Counted from the first letter of the stretch, positions 1 through 5,255 are shown. The stretch: 5,337 nt of DNA from Prevotellaceae bacterium (GCA_031289895.1 JAITOP010000077.1:1-5337); one strand, 5' to 3'. A program made the numbers and translations. Notes: generated by a model from the sequence alone, not told the origin.

Positions 1-191
1 GCAACAACATCTGCAACATCGATATTGTACAAAGAAATTTTTTGCCCGACAATTTCCTCAACTCGTTTTACTGCCAACAGATTGCTGTTTACAAAATTAT
101 CGGCAATCACAACATTGTGTTCTGCCTCAATAAGTTCTATCGCTGTGTGCGAGCCAATATATCCCGCTCCGCCGGTAAGAAGTATATTCAT
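1..191 (-). CDS. galE: UDP-glucose 4-epimerase, N-terminal part (cut by window edge)
   Basis: GalE interconverts UDP-glucose and UDP-galactose in the cytoplasm, with tightly bound NAD as cofactor (Leloir pathway and supply of surface sugars). Only the first 63 codons are present; the gene runs off the left edge. The minus-strand ATG at 189-191 opens a classic extended-SDR Rossmann fold. The dinucleotide-binding motif TGGAGYIGSH is at residues 6-15 and gives GxxGxxG at G7, G10 and G13. The acidic residue ending strand 2 is D31 in ADNFVNS, and D58 lies in YNIDV. D31 and D58 are the positions of the NAD-ribose and adenine contacts in E. coli GalE, so the start is well placed. The segment LLAVKRVEEIVGQK also follows the family pattern. 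Catalytic S/T-Y-K lies outside the window. It is divergent from the aminotransferase. Other NDP-sugar epimerases share this N-terminus, but the match is closest to GalE. Confidence 0.93.
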   Translation of the reverse strand, partial: MNILLTGGAGYIGSHTAIELIEAEHNVVIADNFVNSNLLAVKRVEEIVGQKISLYNIDVADVV

Positions 192-206
192 AATGTTTTA
201 TTTTTA

Positions 207-214
207 CAAAGTTA
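207..214 (-). promoter_or_regulatory. Candidate -7 promoter box of galE
   Basis: Read on the minus strand this is TAACTTTG, a perfect fit to the Bacteroidota -7 consensus TAnnTTTG, lying 15 nt before the galE start codon. No convincing -33 TTTG sits 19-21 nt upstream, and the implied leader would be only about 10 nt. The box may also be a variant of the adjacent tandem repeat, whose minus-strand copies read TAACTTTA or GAACTTTA. Confidence 0.4.
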
Positions 215-230
215 TAATTTTTTATTGAAA

Positions 231-301
231 GTTTTTAAAGTTCGTAAAGTTTTTAAAGTTATAAAGTTTTTAAAGTTCAGAAAGGTAGAAAGTTTATAAA
301 G
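231..301. repeat. Tandem repeat, 17-18 bp units (GTTTTTAAAGTT-type)
   Basis: Three near-identical units occupy 231-248, 249-265 and 266-283. Each begins GTTTTTAAAGTT and ends in a variable CGTAAA, ATAAA or CAGAAA. A decayed remnant (GGTAGAAA then GTTTATAAAG) continues to 301. The block starts 40 bp upstream of the galE start and has no coding content. It could be slippage-generated filler, or a source of promoter-like boxes for galE. Confidence 0.85.
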
Positions 302-317
302 ATTTAAAATCAAAAAA

Positions 318-355
318 ATCTGCGTAAATCTGTTTAATCTGCGTTATCTGCGTGC
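318..355. repeat. Tandem repeat, 9-bp ATCTGCGTT units
   Basis: Four consecutive units read ATCTGCGTA(A), ATCTGTTTA, ATCTGCGTT and ATCTGCGTG. The unit is unrelated to the repeats on either side. Similar ATCTGCGT strings are, from memory, common between genes in Bacteroidota genomes; this was not checked here. No coding or RNA-gene signal is visible. Confidence 0.85.
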
Positions 356-362
356 TTTTTTC

Positions 363-460
363 AAATCAACAATTAAACAATTAAACAATCAACAAATCAA
401 CAATCAAACAAATCAACAACTAAACAAATCAACAACTAAACAATCAAACAAATCAACAAA
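363..460. repeat. Degenerate CAAATCAACAA / AATTAAACAA tandem repeat
   Basis: About 98 bp built from alternating AATCAACAA and TTAAACAA or CTAAACAA words, with a period near 16-17 bp in the centre. The 19-mer ACAAATCAACAACTAAACA occurs at 408-426 and again at 424-442. The plus strand has no G at all here; the G-free run extends from 355 to 477. It separates the other two repeat blocks from the aminotransferase promoter. Confidence 0.85.
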
Positions 461-495
461 TTATTTTTATCATATCTGACATTTAATCGTTGTTT

Positions 496-529
496 TTTGT
501 TTTCATTTATACATTTTTTAGTACTTTTG
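496..529 (+). promoter_or_regulatory. Bacteroidota-type promoter of the aminotransferase
   Basis: The -7 box TACTTTTG at 522-529 matches TAnnTTTG exactly. A TTTG at 496-499 is the best -33 candidate; its 22-nt gap is slightly longer than the usual 19-21. Transcription would begin near 535, leaving an A/T-rich leader of about 35 nt without a Shine-Dalgarno sequence, which is normal in this phylum. Confidence 0.7.
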
Positions 530-569
530 CGGACAAATTAAATTTTTCTTATTAAAATTATAAACATAT

Positions 570-1772
570 ATGCCAAAAATTTCAGAAAAAGGTAAAGCAA
601 TGCCTGCATCTCCAATTCGCAAATTAGTTCCGTATGCCGAAGATGCAAAAAAACGCGGAATAAAAGTTTATCATTTAAATATCGGTCAGCCCGATATTAT
701 TACGCCGCCGTTAGCGTTGGACGCTGTGAAAAAATACGACGAAAAAGTTATAGAATACAGCCATTCGGCAGGAAACGAATCGTATCGCAAAGGGCTTGCA
801 AAATATTATCAGGGAATAGGAATTGATATTAGTCATAATGACATGATTATCACCACCGGCGGCTCGGAAGCAATAACTATTGCAATGATGTCGTGTTTGA
901 ACGAAAACGATGAAATCATTATCCCCGAACCGTTTTACACTAATTACAACGCATTTGCGCTTCAGGCAGGAATAAAAGTTGTGCCGATAAAAACCACTAT
1001 CGACAACGATTTTGCACTTCCCGCAATCGAAGAATTTGAAAAAATTATAACGCCGCGAACAAAAGCGATTATGATTTGTAATCCCAACAATCCTACCGGA
1101 TATCTTTATTCGGCGGCAGAACTCGAATCGTTGCGTCAAATAGTTTTGAAATACGATTTATATCTTTTTGCCGACGAAGTTTATCGCGAATTTTGCTACG
1201 ATGGAAATTCACATATTTCATGTATGACGCTTAAAGATATAGAACAAAATGTTGTGCTTATTGATTCTGTTTCAAAACGATACAGTATGTGCGGAGTACG
1301 CATAGGAGCGTTGATTTCGAAAAACAAAGATGTTGTTGATACCGCATTGCGATTTGCTCAGGCTCGGCTGTGTCCGCCATCTTACGGACAAGTTGCTGCC
1401 GAAGCCGCACTGCAAACTCCCGACAGTTATTTTACTGATGTCTATAACGAATACATCGAGCGGCGCAATTATCTGGTAGAGGCACTCAACAAAATTGACG
1501 GAGTGTATTGTCCAAAACCAAAAGGCGCATTTTATACGGTTGTGAAATTACCTGTTGACGATTCGGATAAATTTGCCCGTTGGCTGCTCGAAGATTTTGA
1601 GTACGAAAAACAAACAGTGATGGTAGCACCCGCAACAGGCTTTTATGCAAGTTCGGGAATGGGAAAAAACGAAGTTCGCATCGCCTACGTTTTAAGAACC
1701 GCAGATTTGAAAAACGCAATAAAATGTCTTGAACAAGCATTGAAAATATATCCCGGACGAACAAATAAATAA
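570..1772 (+). CDS. PLP-dependent aminotransferase, aspartate aminotransferase type (class I/II)
   Basis: A cytosolic fold-type I aminotransferase of 400 residues, the usual family length, probably moving an amino group between aspartate (or a related amino acid) and 2-oxoglutarate. Visible landmarks: substrate-side segment LNIGQPDI (37-43); cofactor-phosphate loop TTGGSEA (95-101); NPNNPTG (171-177); D202 and Y205 in ADEVYREF, which contact the PLP ring; Schiff-base lysine K236 in DSVSKRYS; phosphate-binding R244 in GVRIG; and the carboxylate-binding arginine R370 in NEVRIAYVL. All key residues are present, so it should be active. The ATG at 570 is chosen because the N-terminus MPKISEKGKAMPASPIRKL matches Bacteroidota homologues; ATG 600 would remove this conserved part. 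It has its own promoter and terminator, so it is monocistronic. Exact substrate (Asp, aromatic or other) cannot be read from sequence. Confidence 0.95.
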   Translation: MPKISEKGKAMPASPIRKLVPYAEDAKKRGIKVYHLNIGQPDIITPPLALDAVKKYDEKVIEYSHSAGNESYRKGLAKYYQGIGIDISHNDMIITTGGSEAITIAMMSCLNENDEIIIPEPFYTNYNAFALQAGIKVVPIKTTIDNDFALPAIEEFEKIITPRTKAIMICNPNNPTGYLYSAAELESLRQIVLKYDLYLFADEVYREFCYDGNSHISCMTLKDIEQNVVLIDSVSKRYSMCGVRIGALISKNKDVVDTALRFAQARLCPPSYGQVAAEAALQTPDSYFTDVYNEYIERRNYLVEALNKIDGVYCPKPKGAFYTVVKLPVDDSDKFARWLLEDFEYEKQTVMVAPATGFYASSGMGKNEVRIAYVLRTADLKNAIKCLEQALKIYPGRTNK

Positions 1773-1797
1773 AGCAATATAATTAAATTATAAATTG

Positions 1798-1827
1798 GCG
1801 TGAGGTTGAACTTCACGCTTTTTTTTT
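1798..1827 (+). terminator. Intrinsic terminator after the aminotransferase
   Basis: The stem GCGTGAGG pairs with CTTCACGC (8 bp, one G-U pair) around the loop TTGAA. It is followed directly by nine T residues at 1819-1827. It lies 26 nt past the stop codon and insulates the aminotransferase from the downstream ATPase genes, so the latter need their own promoter. Confidence 0.9.
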
Positions 1828-1855
1828 GTGATATATATATCTTATATTCTGTTTG

Positions 1856-1884
1856 TTTTGATTTTAAAATCATTAAAATCAAAA
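1856..1884. repeat. Perfect 12-bp inverted repeat upstream of the ATPase operon
   Basis: TTTTGATTTTAA (1856-1867) and TTAAAATCAAAA (1873-1884) are exact reverse complements around a 5-nt centre. The left part also contains the self-complementary word GATTTTAAAATC (1860-1871). There is no T-tract, so it is not a standard terminator. It abuts a -7-like box at 1886 and could be a protein-binding dyad. Function is unknown, and AT-rich DNA produces such dyads fairly often. Confidence 0.6.
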
Positions 1885-1885
1885 A

Positions 1886-1893
1886 TAAATTTG
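1886..1893 (+). promoter_or_regulatory. Candidate upstream -7 box, TAAATTTG
   Basis: This is an exact TAnnTTTG match just after the inverted repeat. The nearest upstream TTTG (1857-1860) is 25 nt away, too far for a good -33, so support is modest. If used, transcription would start near 1900 and place the whole 28-bp repeat array in the leader of the ATPase mRNA. Confidence 0.3.
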
Positions 1894-1927
1894 CTAAAAA
1901 ATAACAGTAATTTCGCTGTTGAATTTA

Positions 1928-1959
1928 TTTGACAATGATTTCATTGTTAAATAAGTTTG
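1928..1959 (+). promoter_or_regulatory. Distal array promoter of the ATPase operon
   Basis: TTTG at 1928-1931 (-33) and TAAGTTTG at 1952-1959 (-7, exact TAnnTTTG) are 20 nt apart, the expected Bacteroidota spacing. The dyad at 1932-1947 lies between them. Transcription would begin near 1964, so the in-frame ATG at 1991 would be on this transcript. Confidence 0.5.
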
Positions 1960-1983
1960 ACAATGATTTCATTGTTAAAAGAA

Positions 1984-2015
1984 TTTGACAATGATTTCAT
2001 TGTTAAATAAGTTTG
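1984..2015 (+). promoter_or_regulatory. Proximal array promoter of the ATPase operon, with operator-like dyad
   Basis: TTTG at 1984-1987 and TAAGTTTG at 2008-2015 form a full -33/-7 pair with a 20-nt gap. The dyad ACAATGATTTCATTGT (1988-2003) sits inside the gap, and a partial dyad (2016-2031) covers the likely start site near 2020. This gives a leader of about 20 nt to ATG 2042 or 35 nt to ATG 2054, similar to the aminotransferase leader. The dyad's placement is that of a classical operator; the binding protein is unknown. Confidence 0.6.
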
Positions 2016-2053
2016 ACAATAAAAACATTGTTGAATTTTTAATGATTAAAGAT

Positions 2054-3253
2054 ATGGATATAACATGGATTGAGCCAAAAACAACTATTGGCGATGTTGC
2101 AAAAGGTAATTATTATTACCAAAGAAAGGGCATTGTTGATGCTATCTGGAGTGAATTGTACAAAGGAAATTCTATTCTTATTGCCGCTCCGCGAAGAGCC
2201 GGGAAAACTTCGATTATGAGATATATAGAAGATAACCCGAAAGAAAAATTTAAAGTGATATTTGAAAATATTCAGGGAATAGACTCAGGAAAACGATTTT
2301 ATGGGCGATTGTATAACTTGTTGTTAATTTGTTTATTAGATTGTTTAAGCAAAAGCCAAAAAATCAAAAAATGGTTTCGGCAGTATATTTCTTCAAAATC
2401 TATTTTGGAAATTGATATAACAGGAAGAATTAAAATAGAAACCTTAGACCTTAATTTCATAGATGAAATTGACAAACTTTTGATTGAAATCAATGAAAAA
2501 AAAGAAATAGAAAACATTGTGTTGCTTATAGATGAACTTCCCGAAGTTTTATTTAATATTAATAAAACCAACAACAATGAAGCCAAATCGATACTGAAAA
2601 ATTTAAGGCGTTGGCGACAAAACAAAGTCCATGAAAAAGTGAAATTTGTTTTTGCCGGCTCGGTCGGTATTCACTATGTGGTAAATGCTATTGAAAATAG
2701 AAATTCCGATTTAAATGATTTGGCTACAATTAATTGTAATCCCTTAGATGAAAATGAATTTTCCGATTACATAAATTGGGCAACAGAAAACGCTACAGTT
2801 AAATATAATCCGGATTTACAGCAATATCTGAGCAAAAAAATACACTATTTTTTGCCCTATTTCATCAATCTTATGCTTAAAAAAATAGATGAACAAGCTC
2901 GAAAAAAGAACAATCCTGAAATTTCAAAACAAATGATTGATGAGGCATTTAACACTATTGTGAAAGAGAACGACCACTTTACCGACTGGAAAAATCGCTT
3001 GAAAGATTATATGCCGACTGATGATTTTAATTTTGTAAACGAAATACTTATACATATAGCCCATAAGGATGAAATTAGCAGGCAAACAATTTATAATAAG
3101 GCTGTTATATACAAAAAAACGACCGATTATATGGATTTTATCAACGATTTGGAAAAAGATGGTTATATAGTCGAATATAACCAAAAATATATTTTTGTCT
3201 CTCCTTTTTTGAAGGCTTTTTGGAAACGAAATAACCCTGTTTATCATGGCTAA
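2054..3253 (+). CDS. P-loop ATPase of the AAA/archaeal-ATPase type, first gene of an ATPase pair
   Basis: A cytosolic ATPase of unknown role, 399 residues from this start. The N-terminus (WIEPKTTIGDVAKGNYYYQR) leads to Walker A APRRAGKTS (45-53; an A replaces the first G, allowed in [AG]xxxxGK[ST]; K51). Walker B is IVLLIDELPE (155-164; D160, E161), and FAGSVGI (200-206) is a sensor-1-like strand. The last 80 or so residues look like a winged helix, ending in SPFLKAFWKRNN. This layout resembles a family annotated only as 'ATP-binding protein' in Bacteroidota, related to Archaeal_ATPase/STAND P-loops. No nuclease, membrane or signal segment is seen. The frame stays open to a TTG at 1985, with ATGs at 1991 and 2042, but that part is encoded by the tandem repeat. 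ATG 2054 (or 2042) best fits the proximal promoter and family start. There is no Shine-Dalgarno. It overlaps the next gene by 8 bp. Two sampled 60-base stretches suggest it is more AT-rich than the aminotransferase. Confidence 0.85.
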   Translation: MDITWIEPKTTIGDVAKGNYYYQRKGIVDAIWSELYKGNSILIAAPRRAGKTSIMRYIEDNPKEKFKVIFENIQGIDSGKRFYGRLYNLLLICLLDCLSKSQKIKKWFRQYISSKSILEIDITGRIKIETLDLNFIDEIDKLLIEINEKKEIENIVLLIDELPEVLFNINKTNNNEAKSILKNLRRWRQNKVHEKVKFVFAGSVGIHYVVNAIENRNSDLNDLATINCNPLDENEFSDYINWATENATVKYNPDLQQYLSKKIHYFLPYFINLMLKKIDEQARKKNNPEISKQMIDEAFNTIVKENDHFTDWKNRLKDYMPTDDFNFVNEILIHIAHKDEISRQTIYNKAVIYKKTTDYMDFINDLEKDGYIVEYNQKYIFVSPFLKAFWKRNNPVYHG

Positions 3254-4946
3254 AAAACAAATAAATATATTGCCGGTTTATCAATCGGCAAATAGTAATG
3301 ATTATTATAGTGTCAAAAATAATTTCATCGTTCACCGGGTTGAATATGAGATTATTATTGATTCATTGTTAAATAAATCGAATAACGACTCGGTGCAGCA
3401 CGAATTGATTTTGGGCAAACGCGGAAGCGGAAAATCGATGTTGTTAAAACGTGTTGAAGCGGAAATTGTTGAAAATAAAAAGCTCAAAAACAAATATATT
3501 CCTGTAAATCCGGCAGAAGAACAAGCCGGAATTTACCGTTTAATGGACTTATGGGAACAGGTTTTGCTGGAATTATCCTGTAAACTCGGAATAGAAATCA
3601 GATTAAAAGATTTTTCCGAATTTGTGGAAGAGCAAGATTATTCACGCTATTTATACAGTGAAATTCACAAAATTTGTGTGCAGGAAAAAAAGAAAGCTGT
3701 ATTGCTTTTGGATAATTTCGACCGTATTGTAGGCAATTTTACAGACGACGGAAATCTGTTGCGCGAAACGCTTATCAATTTCAACGATTTGGTAATAATT
3801 GCCGCAAGTACCCGCATGGACGAACATTTTTGGCAATACGACCAACCGTTTTATGAATTTTTCCGAAAACACCATTTACAGACATTGAGCAGCGCAGAAA
3901 CATTTCAATTACTGGAACATTGGAGTAAGGTATTAAATCGTCCTAAAATAAAGAATTTTATTGAAAAATATCCCGGAAAAGTAGAAAATATACGGCTGCT
4001 TACAGATGGATTGCCTCGTACCATGCAGTTTTTCATGGAAATAGTTTTACAAAACGAAAAATCGGTTGATATAGATTTTTTGCAAAAAATAATGGATGAA
4101 GCAACACCTCAATATCGGGAACGATTGATAAGCGAAACGCCCCCGATGCGTAAAATATTGCTGGAAATGGCGTTTATTTGGGAAGCCTGTTCTACCAAAC
4201 AATTAGCAGAAAAATGTAAAATGACAAGTAAATTGGTGTCTGCCAATCTGAAAACATTAACATCACGAAATTTGGTCGAACTGATTACTACCGATAAACG
4301 TTATCATTTATACCGTATTTCCGAACGATTTTTTAATATGTGGCTTATCTTAACGCAGGGCAATCCCGAACAGAAACGTAAAGCCCGCTGGATGAGTATC
4401 TTTTTGGAAAATTTCTGTAGCTCGCAGGCATCATACCAATTAGCTAAACAATATATTTCTCAAGAAAATAACGAATTAGCTGAAAAATATTATCTGTTAG
4501 AAATTGAAAAAGGCGATAATAATGCTTTGTGGATTTTGTCTGGAATGTATTATTCGCAAAACAGAAAGAAAGACGAGACAAAACAATATTTGAATAAATA
4601 TAAAGGAAACAATATCTTTTTAATAATTATTGAAATTTGGCTTGGTATTTTCAATGATGTGGAAAATCGTATTACAGCCATTTTTAAAGAAAATACCGAC
4701 AATCGATATGATTTGATTGAGCGTTTGTTGATACATCATCAAAAAACATTGGTCAATAAATTATTCGAACATGCGGAGTTTGGAAATAAATTGCAGGAAC
4801 ATTATAAACCATTGTATTATGCCTGCCGGATATTGAACGGCAAAGCTAATGAAAATAATTTAATTTTGCGTATTCCTCCCGAATTGGATTCTACAGTAAA
4901 AGCAATATTAAATCGAATTGAGGAATTGCAAAAGTTTTACGAATAA
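3246..4946 (+). CDS. STAND-like ATPase with winged-helix and C-terminal helical-repeat regions
   Basis: A cytosolic 566-residue protein. The N-terminal P-loop NTPase has Walker A GKRGSGKS (57-64; K63, S64), Walker B AVLLLDNFDR (151-160; D156), a sensor-1-like strand VIIAASTR (183-190) and a GLPR motif (255-258) like the GxPR of ORC/STAND ATPases. Residues about 300-370 look like a winged helix: STKQLAEKCKMTSKLV would be helix-turn-helix, followed by the YRISERFFNMW pattern common after archaeal-type ATPases. From about 393 the sequence is helical, with a TPR/Sel1-like part (YQLAKQYISQENNELAEKYY, then NALWILSGMYYSQNRKKDE). ATG 3246 lies inside the last codons of the upstream ATPase gene, so translation is probably coupled by termination-reinitiation and the two proteins may form a complex. 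No effector domain is recognised. Plausible roles are signal-dependent regulation, defence or stress response; none is shown by the sequence. The domain assignment past residue 300 is by eye. Confidence 0.88.
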   Translation: MAKKQINILPVYQSANSNDYYSVKNNFIVHRVEYEIIIDSLLNKSNNDSVQHELILGKRGSGKSMLLKRVEAEIVENKKLKNKYIPVNPAEEQAGIYRLMDLWEQVLLELSCKLGIEIRLKDFSEFVEEQDYSRYLYSEIHKICVQEKKKAVLLLDNFDRIVGNFTDDGNLLRETLINFNDLVIIAASTRMDEHFWQYDQPFYEFFRKHHLQTLSSAETFQLLEHWSKVLNRPKIKNFIEKYPGKVENIRLLTDGLPRTMQFFMEIVLQNEKSVDIDFLQKIMDEATPQYRERLISETPPMRKILLEMAFIWEACSTKQLAEKCKMTSKLVSANLKTLTSRNLVELITTDKRYHLYRISERFFNMWLILTQGNPEQKRKARWMSIFLENFCSSQASYQLAKQYISQENNELAEKYYLLEIEKGDNNALWILSGMYYSQNRKKDETKQYLNKYKGNNIFLIIIEIWLGIFNDVENRITAIFKENTDNRYDLIERLLIHHQKTLVNKLFEHAEFGNKLQEHYKPLYYACRILNGKANENNLILRIPPELDSTVKAILNRIEELQKFYE

Positions 4947-5014
4947 GCGGTGTTTTGGATATGGTTTACACGAATTAAAACCCTTTTTTGACCGTTATTT
5001 TTTCGTGATTACAG

Positions 5015-5044
5015 CTATTTTTTGCGTTTTAACACAAAAAATAG
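5015..5044. repeat. Perfect 10-bp inverted repeat
   Basis: CTATTTTTTG (5015-5024) and CAAAAAATAG (5035-5044) are exact reverse complements around a 10-nt loop. The right arm can instead pair with 5053-5064, so the two hairpins are mutually exclusive. It could be part of a 3' end or processing structure for the ATPase mRNA. Confidence 0.55.
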
Positions 5045-5064
5045 TGTACAATCTGTTTTTTTTG
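5033..5064 (+). terminator. Possible weak terminator of the ATPase operon
   Basis: CACAAAAAATAG (5033-5044) pairs with CTGTTTTTTTTG (5053-5064) over 12 positions, with one mismatch and one G-U pair, around an 8-nt loop. Its 3' arm is a run of eight T residues. It lies 86 nt past the stop codon. It is mostly A-U pairs, so it is much weaker than the terminator at 1798-1827. Confidence 0.35.
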
Positions 5065-5255
5065 CGTAACTTGCCTCACTTTGTTTAAGGGATTTAGTCG
5101 ATATAAACAATTGGATATAAATTATGTAGATTAGATTATATGTGGAATGTTATTTTTCAAAATACAGTTAAACTGCTAATATGCAAGGGAATGATTGCAG
5201 AAATCCCCGTTAAAAGTCAAGAATTGAGTAATAATTATATTAAAATAGTATGTAT

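Larger units (their letters stand above)
1903..2042. repeat. Five-unit 28-bp tandem repeat array with internal dyads
   Basis: Units start at 1903, 1931, 1959, 1987 and 2015, an exact 28-bp period. Each has an 18-bp core and a 10-bp tail. The three central cores are identical, GACAATGATTTCATTGTT, and contain the dyad ACAATGA-TT-TCATTGT. The outer cores are diverged: AACAGTAATTTCGCTGTT first and GACAATAAAAACATTGTT last, both keeping the outer dyad arms. Tails are GAATTTATTT, AAATAAGTTT, AAAAGAATTT, AAATAAGTTT and GAATTTTTAA. Units abut with no unique spacers, so this is not a CRISPR. The array ends at the start region of the first ATPase gene and most likely serves its transcriptional control. 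Confidence 0.93.
4947..5255. other. Intergenic region downstream of the ATPase pair
   Basis: About 309 bp without a credible gene on either strand; all internal ATG frames stop within a few codons. The first 120 bp contain T-rich tracts and the hairpins listed separately. The rest (5065-5255) is AT-rich, with no repeat, tRNA-like fold or exact TAnnTTTG box seen. The promoter of the secreted-protein gene at the right edge is presumably here but could not be pinned down. Confidence 0.6.

Noticed and set aside
25..299. Plus-strand small ORFs overlapping the galE start
   Set aside because: They lie opposite the well-supported galE coding strand and run into tandem repeats; the translations show no recognisable protein features.
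711..1882. Minus-strand ORFs opposite the aminotransferase and its terminator
   Set aside because: The plus strand encodes a full aminotransferase with every catalytic motif; the antisense frames are shadows with no domain signal.
1985..1987. TTG at 1985 as the start of the first ATPase
   Set aside because: It lies inside the repeat and is the TTG of the -33 box of the proximal promoter; ATG 2054 or 2042 fits promoter spacing and family N-termini better.
1929..2020. Sigma-70 type -35 boxes (TTGACA) in each repeat
   Set aside because: TTGACA occurs, but no TATAAT-like box follows at 16-18 nt, and the phylum uses a different promoter consensus, which the array matches.
1903..2042. CRISPR array (28-bp repeats with internal dyads)
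   Set aside because: The full 28 bp repeats directly with no unique spacers, and no cas genes are nearby.
2299..3875. Minus-strand ORFs opposite the two ATPase genes
   Set aside because: They are low-complexity I/F/S-rich translations expected opposite AT-rich genes and have no promoter or motif support.
1828..4950. Insertion sequence or transposon carrying the ATPase pair
   Set aside because: No transposase or integrase, no matching terminal inverted repeats and no target-site duplication could be found at the edges.
5065..5255. tRNA, small RNA or riboswitch upstream of the secreted-protein gene
   Set aside because: No cloverleaf, conserved aptamer core or stable stem could be recognised; the only GC-rich pairing (GGGA with TCCC near 5188-5208) is 4 bp.
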